A stretch of DNA of 64,000 nucleotides, from the NCBI RefSeq assembly GCF_025567305.1, contig NZ_JAOQJP010000005.1:62001-126000 (forward strand). The letters are read 5' to 3'. The translations under genes were made by a program, and so were the position numbers. This stretch comes from Lentihominibacter butyricus (GTDB taxonomy: Bacteria; Bacillota; Clostridia; Peptostreptococcales; Anaerovoracaceae). The first letter of the stretch is position 1. Each line of letters starts with the position of its first letter. Shown one piece after another: positions 8,004 to 16,412 of the stretch. The notes below the pieces were generated by a model that saw only the letters and a program-made list of their open reading frames with translations, did no database searches and was not told the DNA's origin.

Positions 8004-8924
8004 TTGTTAGAGAAATTAGCGGGAAAGCACGGATCTTCGATAGGAGTGACGTGTCTTATAGTGTCTGCTCTTTTATGGGGCGGAGAGTATGTGGTAGCAA
8101 AGGACGTGCTGGACGTGATCCCGCCGAACTGGAGTAACGCGATCAGAGCGTTTTTTACGACTGTGTTTGCAGTCATAATATGGCGGAAGCATTTTAAAGA
8201 GGCTAAACTTCAGGACTGGATAAGAGGACTCGTATGCGGCCTGTTTTTCGGTATGGGCTCGGCGCTGCAGTTCATGGGCCTCGAGATGATAAATGCCGGC
8301 GTCAATGCGTTCATCGCTTCGGCGTATGTCGTGATGGTGCCGTTCATGGTATGGGCGGTGGACAGGAAAAGGCCTGCGGGCAAGGTGTTCATCAGTGCGC
8401 TGGTCGGGATCAGCGGAGTGACGATAATGTCCGTGACGGGATTTTCGACGGGCAGTCTGCACATAGGTCTGGGCGAGATACTGACGCTGCTGAGCGCGAT
8501 CGGATACGGAGGTGCGATGGTGACTGCGGATTATTTCACGGAAAAGACGAGCGTGGAGTTCATCACGGCGTGCCAGTTCATCATGACGTGCGTGATCGGA
8601 CTGGTTTTCGGACTGGCGATGGAAGAATTCCCGCATGTGGCGCTGACTACGCCGATAGCGCTGGAATTCATATACCTCGTGCTGTTCGGGACGTTCGCGA
8701 CGCAGCTGCTGTTCACGTTTGGCGTGAAATACGCTTCTGCAAATCAGGCGGGCGTGATCTTCCCGCTGGAGTCGGTGTCGGCGACGGTATTCGGGTGTCT
8801 GTGCCTGCATGAGCAGCTCAAAGCAGTGCAGGTGATAGGCGGCCTGCTGATCATCGCTGCTGTAGTAATCAGCAATGTTTCATTCGGAAAGTCGCAGGAG
8901 CCGAAGCTGCCGGCGGAGCAGTAG
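8004..8924 (+). CDS. EamA/DMT-superfamily transporter
   Basis: The 306-residue integral membrane protein has about ten hydrophobic helices arranged as two EamA repeats: ALLWGGEYVVAKDVLDVIPP opens the first, and a second repeat starts near residue 160 (LTLLSAIGYGGAMVTADYF). It belongs to the drug/metabolite exporter superfamily (RhaT/YdcZ-like); substrates range from amino acids to nucleotide-sugar precursors and cannot be predicted here. The frame has no upstream ATG: translation begins at TTG 8004, ten bases after AAAGG, and a stop codon lies in frame just before. The MerR-style promoter suggests induction by a small toxic molecule or an oxidant (inference). Confidence 0.9.
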   Translation: MLEKLAGKHGSSIGVTCLIVSALLWGGEYVVAKDVLDVIPPNWSNAIRAFFTTVFAVIIWRKHFKEAKLQDWIRGLVCGLFFGMGSALQFMGLEMINAGVNAFIASAYVVMVPFMVWAVDRKRPAGKVFISALVGISGVTIMSVTGFSTGSLHIGLGEILTLLSAIGYGGAMVTADYFTEKTSVEFITACQFIMTCVIGLVFGLAMEEFPHVALTTPIALEFIYLVLFGTFATQLLFTFGVKYASANQAGVIFPLESVSATVFGCLCLHEQLKAVQVIGGLLIIAAVVISNVSFGKSQEPKLPAEQ

Positions 8925-9271
8925 AGGCCGCGGGGACTGATGGCTACGCGGACTGAGGCGATGTGAGGGCAGCCCGGAAAGCTGATGATCGAAAATACGG
9001 CAGCGCGAAGAGCTGGCGGGCCCGAAACTGAAGACTTTGATAAAATAATAAAAAGTGCCGGGCTCCGGGAAATGAGGTAATCCTCAAGTTCCCGGGGCAC
9101 CGGCACTTCTCAGTTTCCGTCTGACGTCAGGCGCTGTGCTGCTGACACAGCGCGTGCGCATTATTGCCTGCAGCTGTCGTCTGTCAGGCGGTTGTTCGAT
9201 GTATGCATCTGCCAGTGCATCATCGCCTGCCGCTTTGCCTGGCAGAGCGCTGTCTCCAGCCTTTGCAGGAC
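8925..9271. other. Gene-free interval between convergent genes
   Basis: Apart from the large hairpin at 9053-9108 I see no gene, promoter or repeat. It separates the exporter (plus) from the flavoprotein gene 9272-9739 (minus). Confidence 0.6.
9045..9108 (-). terminator. Large terminator hairpin for the minus-strand flavoprotein gene
   Basis: AAGTGCCGG-GCTCCGGGAA (from 9053) pairs with TTCCCGGGGCACCGGCACTT (ending 9108) around a short loop. In the minus-strand direction the stem is followed by TTTTTATTATTTTAT, a good U-tract, so it ends transcription from 9739. It may also stop the exporter transcript. Confidence 0.8.
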
Positions 9272-9739
9272 CTACAGCATGCCTTTCTTGCCTGTCATAT
9301 GATCGATAGTGAGCTCGTAAGCAACAGAACCGCAGCCCTTGCTGATCAGCTCTTTGCCGCTTTCCATGAACTCAGCCGAATACTTGCCGACCATGGCCTC
9401 GAGCACAGGGATCTTTTCTTCCATAGTATCAATGACTCTGATGGTTCCGAAAGCTATCACGCTTGAGAACAGCGTCGTGAAGTTTTCCTTCGCGATGTCA
9501 TCCTTGCCGATAACGCTGAATGAAACGTGCGGATCCTTTTTCATGCAGTCGAGCTTGTAGCCCTCAGCTGCGCCGTGGAAATAGATCTTGCCGTCTGAAT
9601 ATACGAAATTCACCGGTACGGAGTAAGGGTAGCCGTTTTCGCCGTAAAGCGCCAGCGTTCCGTTTGGTGAAGTCTTCAGGATGTTTTCGACTTCTTCATT
9701 TGTCAGCATGTTTGCTTTTGATCTCATTTCTCTGAACAT
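9272..9739 (-). CDS. Pyridoxamine 5'-phosphate oxidase-like flavin-binding protein (NimA-type)
   Basis: The 155-residue protein is of the PNPOx-like split-barrel fold. The pattern NGTLALYGENGYPYSVPVNFVY, then KIYFHGAAEGYKLD, then SSVIAFGTIRVID is typical of the NimA/5-nitroimidazole-resistance-like branch, which binds FMN or haem-type cofactors and reduces small electrophiles. It lacks the PNP-oxidase active-site signature, so vitamin B6 metabolism is unlikely. It starts at ATG 9739 after AAGGAG. It is a clear paralogue of the C-terminal domain of the 10657-11535 protein (PVNFVxxDGxIYFH and SVIAFG shared), and a flavin reductase gene lies just upstream. Confidence 0.87.
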   Translation of the reverse strand: MFREMRSKANMLTNEEVENILKTSPNGTLALYGENGYPYSVPVNFVYSDGKIYFHGAAEGYKLDCMKKDPHVSFSVIGKDDIAKENFTTLFSSVIAFGTIRVIDTMEEKIPVLEAMVGKYSAEFMESGKELISKGCGSVAYELTIDHMTGKKGML

Positions 9740-9808
9740 AGTTTTTCTCCTTTTTAATAAATTCTATAAATGATCGGAAATGCAGGCGGTCGAGTGTGAG
9801 CTGCGGTT

Positions 9809-10375
9809 TTACATGAGCTCGTCGCCGTCTCCCCATGCATCACCGACTTTTTCGCCTATCCTGTAGTAGCCGCTGCCGAACGGATCGAATGCGAATGCAT
9901 TGAGCTTTGAGATGTCTACGATACCGTCTTCATCGAGGACTTTTTCATCTGCGAGCACGTCTACGATCTCGCCGACGACTCTGAATCCGGAGATACCGTG
10001 CTGGAGCTCTGCGACCCTGCACTCGAGCGTCAGCGGGAATTCTTCCACGACAGGAGCATCGACTTTTTCGCTCTTCACTGCGTGAAGTCCGCTTCTCTCG
10101 AACTTGTCATCCATGTCGTTGCCGCTGGCGATGCCGAAGAAATCAGCTTCTTTCAGGTGATCGACGTCAGCGATGCTGAGCGTGAATGCCATTCTTTCCT
10201 TTATGTTCTGCGAAGTTTTGTGCGTTTCCGTGATGTTGAGCGCTACCATGTTGTTCGCGCACACGCCGCCCCATGCCATGTTCATTACATCGACCTTTTC
10301 GTCAGCGCCGTAAGTCGCGATCATCAGCACCGGCATCGGGAATGTGTAAGGGTTTGCACCAAGACTCTTTTTCAT
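9809..10375 (-). CDS. Flavin reductase-family (FMN-binding split-barrel) protein
   Basis: A 188-residue member of the flavin reductase-like domain family: MPVLMIATYGADEKVDVMNMAWGG and NITETHKTSQNIKER are diagnostic of the small anaerobe-type members (flavoredoxin-like). A central segment (GLHAVKSEKVDAPVVEEFPLT, L-ECRVAELQHG) and the C-terminal FDPFGSGYYRIGEKVG complete the fold. Such proteins bind FMN and transfer electrons or reduce flavins in the cytoplasm. It starts at 10375 after AGGAGGG, lies 69 bases upstream of the NimA-like gene on the same strand and is probably co-transcribed with it. Confidence 0.9.
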   Translation of the reverse strand: MKKSLGANPYTFPMPVLMIATYGADEKVDVMNMAWGGVCANNMVALNITETHKTSQNIKERMAFTLSIADVDHLKEADFFGIASGNDMDDKFERSGLHAVKSEKVDAPVVEEFPLTLECRVAELQHGISGFRVVGEIVDVLADEKVLDEDGIVDISKLNAFAFDPFGSGYYRIGEKVGDAWGDGDELM

Positions 10376-10577
10376 TGAGATCCCTCCTTGAATATTACTG
10401 TTATCTATACTACCATCATAATTTAAAAAAATATCAAAAGCAAGTGAAATGATACATCACATTTCCCACGCATCGTGCAGCTTAGCCATGATCCCGGGGA
10501 AGGCCGCTCCCGGCTCTGGCGGTGATGTAACCCTCGCCTGCAGGCTGTCGCTCTCGCAACCGGCTCCTGCGAAATAT

Positions 10578-10606
10578 TTGCAACTGGCTCTTTCGATGGG
10601 TACGAT
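10578..10606 (+). promoter_or_regulatory. Promoter for the DUF4491-PNPOx gene
   Basis: TTGCAA (10578-10583), 17 bases, TACGAT (10601-10606), about 50 bases before the TTG start at 10657. A second -10-like TACTATAAA lies just downstream. Confidence 0.45.
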
Positions 10607-10656
10607 TTTATTGTACTATAAAACAGAGAAGAGAGGAAGAATGTGGAGGTGGATGC

Positions 10657-11535
10657 TTGAATTTTTACGGCGTTGTGATCGCAGTGATCACATTTATGAT
10701 AATAGGAGTGTTTCATCCGATAGTGATAAAAGCTGAATATCATCTGACCGAAAGGTGCTGGCCGCTTTTTCTGGCGGCGGGGATCGTGCTGATCGGGGGC
10801 AGCGTGCTGGCGTCGAACACGATGCTTTCGTGCGTGCTCGGCGTGACGGGATGCAGCTGTATGTGGAGCATAAAGGAGCTGCGGGAACAGAAGGAAAGAG
10901 TCAGAAAAGGCTGGTTCCCGGCAAACCCGGCGAGAAATGGAGATGCAAAACGGCAGGACGCCGGCAGATCCGGATGTGACGGCACATCGTCATGTAGCGA
11001 AGGAATGGCAGAGGAGTACGCGGATAACGCGGTGAACTGCCGTAATGATAACGAAAAGAAAGGAAGTAAGGTCATGGAAATGAGAAGAAAAGAAAAAATG
11101 ATATCGCAGGAAGAGATCATGGAAGTGCTTGAAAAGGCCGAATACGGCGTGCTTTCCACGGTGAGCGGAGACGGTATCCCGTACGGGACTCCGGTAAACT
11201 TCGTATTCATGGACGGAGCGATATATTTTCACTGCGCGACTGAGGGCCACAGGCTCGATAACATCGCGGCAAACGACAATGTATGTTTCACAGTCGTGGA
11301 TTCGGTCGAACTCATGCCGGAGCAGTTCAACACGAGATACTGTTCGGTGATCGCGTTCGGCAAAGCCGAGGTGCTGGAAAACGAAGAAGAGAAAAAGGCT
11401 GCACTGCTCGGCATCGTGAAAAAGCTGAGCCCGGGATTCATCGAGAGCGGCATGAAATACATAGATTCCAGCGTGAACGAGGCGCATGTGATCAGGATCT
11501 GCGTTTCAGAGATGACAGGCAAAGCGACGCGATAG
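10657..11535 (+). CDS. DUF4491 membrane domain fused to PNPOx-like flavoprotein
   Basis: One 292-codon frame carries two unrelated parts. Residues 1-90 match DUF4491: MNFYGVVIAVITFMIIGVFH, PIVIKAEYHLTERCWPLFLA, then CMWSIKELREQKERV, KGWFPANPAR, with three membrane helices. After a polar linker (about 95-140) comes a full PNPOx/NimA-like domain (EKAEYGVLSTVSGDGIPYGT, PVNFVFMDGAIYFHCATEG). Translation starts at TTG 10657 behind GGAGGTGG. An internal ATG at 11074 with GGAAG upstream could initiate the flavoprotein alone. Elsewhere DUF4491 is a free-standing protein of about 100 residues, so this is either a real membrane-tethered fusion or a lost stop codon between two genes. The flavin domain is paralogous to 9272-9739. 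Confidence 0.8.
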   Translation: MNFYGVVIAVITFMIIGVFHPIVIKAEYHLTERCWPLFLAAGIVLIGGSVLASNTMLSCVLGVTGCSCMWSIKELREQKERVRKGWFPANPARNGDAKRQDAGRSGCDGTSSCSEGMAEEYADNAVNCRNDNEKKGSKVMEMRRKEKMISQEEIMEVLEKAEYGVLSTVSGDGIPYGTPVNFVFMDGAIYFHCATEGHRLDNIAANDNVCFTVVDSVELMPEQFNTRYCSVIAFGKAEVLENEEEKKAALLGIVKKLSPGFIESGMKYIDSSVNEAHVIRICVSEMTGKATR

Positions 11536-11582
11536 AGCGGCACCACAACGGAGGTATATCACCGCGGCAACACATATTATCC

Positions 11583-11611
11583 TTGATTACAACAGATCCA
11601 GGTGCTAAAAT
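11583..11611 (+). promoter_or_regulatory. Promoter for the acyl carrier protein-MBOAT operon
   Basis: TTGATT (11583-11588), 17 bases, TAAAAT (11606-11611), about 77 bases before the ACP start. Confidence 0.55.
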
Positions 11612-11626
11612 TCAAGAGTGAAAAAC

Positions 11627-11662
11627 AGCGGCACGCAGCTTTACATTTGTCTGCATGCCGCT
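11627..11662 (+). repeat. Leader hairpin before the acyl carrier protein gene
   Basis: AGCGGCA-C-GCAG (11627-11638) pairs with CTGC-A-TGCCGCT (11651-11662), eleven pairs with one C-A mismatch and a 12-base loop. There is no T-run after it, so it is more likely a transcript-stabilising or regulatory structure than a terminator. Confidence 0.45.
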
Positions 11663-11687
11663 TACTACAGGAAATGGAGAATTTGAA

Positions 11688-11915
11688 ATGAAAGAAGAAA
11701 TAATGGAAATACTGACCGGCGTAAGAAGCGATGTGGATTTTGAAAACAGCACAAAGCTGATAGACGATGGGATCCTTGAATCCCTTGATATCGTAGCTAT
11801 CGTCGGCGAATTCAATGAGACTTTCGACGTGGAAATATCGGTGGAGGACCTCGTTCCGGAAAACTTCAATTCCGTGGATGCGATGGTCGAGCTGATAACC
11901 AGAGCGCAGGAATAG
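11688..11915 (+). CDS. Acyl carrier protein of the surface-acylation cluster
   Basis: This 75-residue acidic carrier protein has the phosphopantetheine site in DDGILESLDIVAIV (Ser32). Its length and the missing DSLD consensus place it closer to specialised carriers, such as the D-alanine carrier DltC, than to fatty-acid AcpP. It would hold an acyl or aminoacyl group as a thioester. ATG 11688 is preferred over the in-frame ATG 33 bases upstream because GGAAATGGAGAA precedes it and the family begins MKEEI-like. It ends 31 bases before the MBOAT gene and is co-transcribed with it. The activating ligase is probably the convergent gene 13573-15126. Confidence 0.88.
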   Translation: MKEEIMEILTGVRSDVDFENSTKLIDDGILESLDIVAIVGEFNETFDVEISVEDLVPENFNSVDAMVELITRAQE

Positions 11916-11946
11916 ACGGGTGATGCAGGAAAGGGAGAACTGTTAA

Positions 11947-13533
11947 ATGGCATTTACTTCGTTGTATTTTCTGATTTTTGTCGCAGCGGTCACCGGCTGC
12001 TACTATGCTGTGCCGCAGAAGAACAGATGGGTCGTGCTGCTGGCAGCCAGCTACGTGTTCTATCTTATATCGAGCCCGAAAACTTTTGTTTTCATACTAT
12101 TCACGACGGTCGTGACCTTCTTCGGAGGCAGGTACATAGGCAGGCTCAATACGGAGCACAAAGAATATCTTGCAGCCCACAAAAGTGAGCTTTCCAGAGA
12201 TGATAAAAAAGAACTAAAAGCCGCAGTGAAAAAAAGGAAGAGAAAAATGGTCCTTCTCGTACTGCTGGCTGATTTTGGCGTACTCGCGGCGCTGAAATAT
12301 TTCAGATACTACATAGAGATACTGGCACAGGCGTACGGTGGCGTGCAGCTCGATCTGGGAATACTGATCCCGCTGGGGATCTCGTTCTACACGTTCCAGT
12401 CGGCGGCATACATAATAGATCTGTACAGGAGCAAGATCGAGGCGGACAGCAGTCTGCCGCGATTTGCGCTGTTCCTTTCGTTTTTCCCGCAGATCGTACA
12501 GGGGCCTATCGCGCGCTATGACCAGCTCGCCGGGCAGCTTTACGAAGGGCACAGCTTCTCGTATACGAATTTCACGCACGGAATGCAGCTGATACTGTGG
12601 GGGTTTTTCAAGAAACTCGTGATCGCTGACCGGGTAGCGGTGCTGGTGAACCAGGTATTCGACAACTATGGAGACTATCACGGAGCGATAGTGTTCGTAG
12701 CGCTGCTCGGATACAGCGTGCAGATATATGCGGATTTTTCGGGCGGGATCGATATCGCCAGGGGAGTCGCAGGCATGATGGGCATAGAGATGTCACACAA
12801 TTTCATGCGGCCGTATTTTTCGGACAGCATTTCGGAATTCTGGCGCAGATGGCACATGTCGCTGAGCTTCTGGTGCAGAGACTATATATTCTATCCGATA
12901 TCGCTTTCGAAGTTTTTCGGAAAGGCCGGCAAGAGCCTGAGAAAGGTTTTCGGCGATCGCATAGGCAAGCTGTTCCCGGTGCTCGTCGCGCAGATGGCGA
13001 CGTTCATCACGATCGGGATATGGCACGGCGCCGAGTTCAAATACATAGCGTACGGCCTTTACAACGGCGGGATCATAATCCTCGGACTGCTTCTCGAGCC
13101 TCAGCTGAAAAAACTCGTGCAGTTCTTTCATATAAATGTGCAGAGCGAGGGCTGGAAAGTGTTCTGCGTACTCAGGACGTTTTTCCTGATCGTCGTCGGA
13201 AGGATGTTCCCTAAAGCCGCGTCGTTCGGGGTGGCGATGTCGATGTATGCGTCGATATTCAGTTCCGGAGGAGGCAGTGACGCCGGGTTCTGGACAACGC
13301 TGATGTCGCTGGGCCTGAACTGGGGCGATCTCATTATCATCATCCTCGCATGCGCAGTCTGGTTCAGGATAAGCTGGCTGCAGGAAAAGGGCGTGAAGAT
13401 ACGCGAGTCGCTGGGAGAAATGGCATTAAAAAAGCGCTGGGCAATCCTGCTGCTGGGATTCGCAGCAGTGCTCGTACTGGGCGTATACGGCCCGGGGTAC
13501 GATGCCAGCGCGTTCATATACCGTGGATTCTGA
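11947..13533 (+). CDS. MBOAT-family membrane O-acyltransferase (AlgI/DltB-like)
   Basis: A 528-residue membrane-bound O-acyltransferase with about eleven helices. Family landmarks are PLGISFYTFQSAAYIIDLYR, FFPQIVQGPIARYDQL, YADFSGGIDIARGVAGMMGI, SEFWRRWHMSLSFWCRDYIF and the catalytic-histidine segment GIWHGAEFKYIAYG. These proteins move an acyl group from a cytoplasmic donor across the membrane onto a cell-surface glycan or teichoic acid, usually with an SGNH partner outside; here such a partner is encoded at 17934-19094. The preceding ACP gene supplies the likely acyl donor, as DltC does for DltB. It converges on the ligase gene with 39 bases between stop codons. Acyl group and acceptor are unknown. 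Confidence 0.93.
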   Translation: MAFTSLYFLIFVAAVTGCYYAVPQKNRWVVLLAASYVFYLISSPKTFVFILFTTVVTFFGGRYIGRLNTEHKEYLAAHKSELSRDDKKELKAAVKKRKRKMVLLVLLADFGVLAALKYFRYYIEILAQAYGGVQLDLGILIPLGISFYTFQSAAYIIDLYRSKIEADSSLPRFALFLSFFPQIVQGPIARYDQLAGQLYEGHSFSYTNFTHGMQLILWGFFKKLVIADRVAVLVNQVFDNYGDYHGAIVFVALLGYSVQIYADFSGGIDIARGVAGMMGIEMSHNFMRPYFSDSISEFWRRWHMSLSFWCRDYIFYPISLSKFFGKAGKSLRKVFGDRIGKLFPVLVAQMATFITIGIWHGAEFKYIAYGLYNGGIIILGLLLEPQLKKLVQFFHINVQSEGWKVFCVLRTFFLIVVGRMFPKAASFGVAMSMYASIFSSGGGSDAGFWTTLMSLGLNWGDLIIIILACAVWFRISWLQEKGVKIRESLGEMALKKRWAILLLGFAAVLVLGVYGPGYDASAFIYRGF

Positions 13534-13572
13534 TCGGGATCGGCGGAGTGCCGCTTAGGCACGGCAGACCGG

Positions 13573-15126
13573 TCACTGATCCTTATCGCGGTCTGTAAGC
13601 AGATTCCGTCTGATCTTCCCGTTGAAGGTCCGCGGGATCTCTTTTATTGTCTCTATATATTTCGGCTGTTTGTTTGCGTCCAGATGGGATGCGAGGAACG
13701 ACTTGAATCCCTTCTTGTCATAGGAGGTCTCTCCGGCTTCGCTGAGTGCTATGTAAAGCTTCGGAGCCTGACCGGTAAGGGCATCCCTGACAGGCACGCA
13801 GGCGCAGTCCTTTATCAAAGGGTTCTGCATGACGATGCTCTCGATCTCTTCAGGCGAGATCTTGATGCCACCGTAGTTGATCACGTCGTCTTTCCTGCCG
13901 AGCATGTATATGTAGCCGTCTTTGTCGATGTAGCCCAGGTCTTTTGTGTAAATGTAGCCGTTCTGCATAGTCTCGGCGGTGAGCTCCGGTTCCCGGAAAT
14001 ACTCTTTCATGTTTATCGCGCCGGAGCTTGCGAGGAATCCCGGATTCTCCGGTGATGAAGCGATCTCTCTGCGGTCCTCATCGACGACGATGAACTGTGC
14101 GTTGACTGCAGGTTTTCCGATGCATCCCGGTCTTCCGGCCATCGAGTTGAAGTCGAGAAGGCATGAGCAGCCGGCTTCCGTGCTTCCGTAAAAATTGTAA
14201 AGTCTCGTATCGGGCAGTATCCTGCTCAGATGCAGCTTGTCCTCTTCGGGGAGCGGCGCCGAGCCGAGCTGGATGTAATCGAGCCTGTCCGCATATTCGC
14301 CCAGCCTGTCTTTTGAAAGCTTGAATATGATGGAAAGCATGCTCGGGGACAGATCCATCGCGGTCACGTGGTATTCGTCCATCAGCGTGAAGACTTTCTT
14401 GAGCAGTGTTACGCCGTCTGAGAATACTGCGGCGCTGCCGTTCACCATGTTGGCGTAAGTCCTTCGAAGTCCGTGCGAGTGGCTGAGCGGCATGGGGATC
14501 AGTTCGATGTTGTTCTTTTTCATGCCGACGCCGCACATCACGTTTTCGGCGATAGCCATGTCGTTTCCGTGCGTCAGGACGATACCCTTGGATTTGCCGG
14601 TGGTTCCGGTGGAAAACAGTATTTCCGCAGTCTGCTGTGCTTCGGGGAAGCTTATCTCTCCGAGAGGCGGGAGGTCTTCAGGTGTACATGCAAAGTCTGC
14701 AGCCCGGCTGATGTCCATGAATCCGGGAGTCGCGCTGTGCTGTGACGGTCCGCATGATGTCTGTATGGTATCGAGCGCGGCACTGAGCTTTGCAGCATCC
14801 TTCCCTATATAAAGGACAGCCTGTGTATCGCCCAGGATCTCTGCGAGCCTGCCGGCTGCAGCATTTTTCTCGATGGGCACGAATATACCGCCGAGAAGCT
14901 GTATGGCGAACTCGCATATCATGTATCCTGCGTTCTGGCTGCATTCGACTGCGACGCATCGTTCGCGCGTGACGCCCAGCTCCTGCAGCCTTTGCGAAAG
15001 TCCGTAGATCCTGCTCCAGACTTCGCCGTATGAAAAGGCGCTGCGGCTGTCTGCCATACAGAGCCGTTCGGGATCGGCATATGAATTGTGAGCTATGTGT
15101 TGTACGACTGACGGGTACAGTTTCAT
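13573..15126 (-). CDS. Acyl-adenylating AMP-forming ligase
   Basis: A 517-residue member of the ANL superfamily with the standard motifs in order: A3 EILFSTGTTGKSKGIVLTHG, A5 YNFYGSTEAG, A7-A8 TKDLGYIDKDGYIYMLGRKD then VINYGGIKISPEEIE, and A10 PRTFNGKIRRN with the catalytic lysine. It would activate a carboxylic acid as the acyl-AMP and load it onto CoA or, given the context, the pantetheine arm of the ACP at 11688. The segment PMPLSHSHGLRRTYANMVNG is closer to fatty/aryl acid ligases than to the D-alanine ligase DltA, so the substrate is probably not D-alanine. It starts behind AAGGAGG and is divergent from the ABC operon, convergent with MBOAT. Confidence 0.9.
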   Translation of the reverse strand: MKLYPSVVQHIAHNSYADPERLCMADSRSAFSYGEVWSRIYGLSQRLQELGVTRERCVAVECSQNAGYMICEFAIQLLGGIFVPIEKNAAAGRLAEILGDTQAVLYIGKDAAKLSAALDTIQTSCGPSQHSATPGFMDISRAADFACTPEDLPPLGEISFPEAQQTAEILFSTGTTGKSKGIVLTHGNDMAIAENVMCGVGMKKNNIELIPMPLSHSHGLRRTYANMVNGSAAVFSDGVTLLKKVFTLMDEYHVTAMDLSPSMLSIIFKLSKDRLGEYADRLDYIQLGSAPLPEEDKLHLSRILPDTRLYNFYGSTEAGCSCLLDFNSMAGRPGCIGKPAVNAQFIVVDEDRREIASSPENPGFLASSGAINMKEYFREPELTAETMQNGYIYTKDLGYIDKDGYIYMLGRKDDVINYGGIKISPEEIESIVMQNPLIKDCACVPVRDALTGQAPKLYIALSEAGETSYDKKGFKSFLASHLDANKQPKYIETIKEIPRTFNGKIRRNLLTDRDKDQ

Positions 15127-15440
15127 TCGGTTCCTCCTTGTGGCAGCTGCCTCAGAGACAGCTCTCCGTTTTCTTGCAGGACCATGATATCACATGGAGC
15201 CGTACATGACGTGGTTTTTTTGTGAAACTTCGATGTTATCCTACAAATTTTAAAATTGCTGTGATATTATATTCCGGTGATTACAGAACGATACACGAAG
15301 GGTTGCGGGATTGGATGATTTTTGGACTGTGCATGCTGTGCGGAGACGGCTGACAGAGCCGGTGCCTGAGATGGCTGAAAGGGCCGAGGCGGCAGAGCCG
15401 GCGGCAGGCGCAGAATATTTATCGGTAAAAGGTGGATAGT
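15127..15440. promoter_or_regulatory. Divergent control region between ligase and ABC/SGNH operon
   Basis: No gene seen. The first half is AT-rich with a plausible plus-strand promoter: TACAAA (15242-15247), 17 bases, TATTAT (15265-15270), giving a leader of about 160 bases. The leader is GC-rich with several short inverted segments (AGCCGG/CCGGCT-type) but no recognisable riboswitch. Shared control of the divergent units would tie ligase and importer together. Confidence 0.35.
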
Positions 15441-16409
15441 ATGAAAAAAATCAGAAAAGCATTGGCGCTGCTGCTGGCGGCAGTGATGATAGCAGGACTT
15501 TCATCATGCGGCGGCAGCGGTGACGAGTCGGGTACGAAGCTCAAGATCGTCCAGCAGTATGGTATGGCATATGCTCCGTTCAAGATCATGCAGGAGAAGC
15601 AGCTGATAGAAAAGTATTATGACGGCGTCGAGGTGGAATGGAGTGTGCTCAACTCTGGACAGGCGATAAATGAAGGTTTTGCATCGGGGGACATCGATAT
15701 CGGAGCCATGGGTCTGGCGCCGGTCATAACGGGAGTGACGAGCGGAGTTCCGTATAAGATATGTTCCGGTGTCTCTGCGCAGCCGAACCGGCTGATGACG
15801 AGCAGCAAAAAAGTAAAATCTCTGAAGGATATAGGTAAAAAGAAGATCGCCCTTGTGAATATAGGCAGTATCCAGCATATAATACTGGCGATGGCAGCTG
15901 AGAAGGAGCTCGGAGATGCGCATGCTCTGGATCACAACATCGTCGCAATGTCGCATCCTGACGGTATGTCGGCGCTGCTTTCGGGAAGCGTCGAGTGCCA
16001 GCTGACAACAGCGCCTTATGTATACAAGGAGGCGACTGATGACAGCATACATGAAGTTGAAGGCGTAGCTGACGCGTGGCCTGACGGTAATTCATTCATA
16101 GTGGCGGTCGCATCGACAAGTCTCAAAGAGAAGGATCCGGAGCTTTACGACGCATTCATAAAAGCCCTGGAAGAGGCGATAGACTATATAAACAACAACA
16201 AAGAGGAAGTCGCGCAGATGCTTTGCGCAGAAGAAGGCGTAGAAGCCGAAACGATGCTCGGATGGCTGAACGACCCTGCGTGCGTGTACTCGACGAAGAC
16301 GAAGGGCGTGCTTTATATGGCGGATTTCATGAAGAAAAACGGATTTCTGGAAAATGAAGGCGTGGAGTCGCTGAGCGACCTGGCTTTTGATAATGTTGAA
16401 GGGGACTGA
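15441..16409 (+). CDS. ABC transporter substrate-binding lipoprotein (SsuA/NMT1-like)
   Basis: A 322-residue lipoprotein: signal peptide MKKIRKALALLLAAVMIAG followed by the lipobox LSSC (Cys23), then a type II periplasmic-binding-protein fold of the NMT1/SsuA/nitrate-taurine group (LKIVQQYGMAYAPF; GQAINEGFASGDIDIGAMGL; PYKICSGVSAQPNRLMTSS). It captures a small substrate outside the cell for the permease and ATPase encoded next. Such receptors serve sulfonates, taurine, pyrimidine precursors, riboflavin or aromatic acids; the ligand here cannot be read. ATG 15441 is chosen over an in-frame GTG nine bases upstream because AAAAGGTGG fits it. The operon continues through the SGNH gene. Confidence 0.92.
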   Translation: MKKIRKALALLLAAVMIAGLSSCGGSGDESGTKLKIVQQYGMAYAPFKIMQEKQLIEKYYDGVEVEWSVLNSGQAINEGFASGDIDIGAMGLAPVITGVTSGVPYKICSGVSAQPNRLMTSSKKVKSLKDIGKKKIALVNIGSIQHIILAMAAEKELGDAHALDHNIVAMSHPDGMSALLSGSVECQLTTAPYVYKEATDDSIHEVEGVADAWPDGNSFIVAVASTSLKEKDPELYDAFIKALEEAIDYINNNKEEVAQMLCAEEGVEAETMLGWLNDPACVYSTKTKGVLYMADFMKKNGFLENEGVESLSDLAFDNVEGD

Positions 16410-16412
16410 TCG

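Noticed and set aside
13573..15126. Calling the ligase DltA and the cluster a true dlt operon
   Set aside because: Gene order, the importer insertion and ligase motifs differ from dltXABCD; only the functional analogy is kept.
15300..15440. TPP riboswitch before the NMT1-like importer (CTGAGA present near 15367)
   Set aside because: The second half of the aptamer (ACCTGATC...AGGGA) is missing and no consistent stems form; a single CTGAGA is not evidence.
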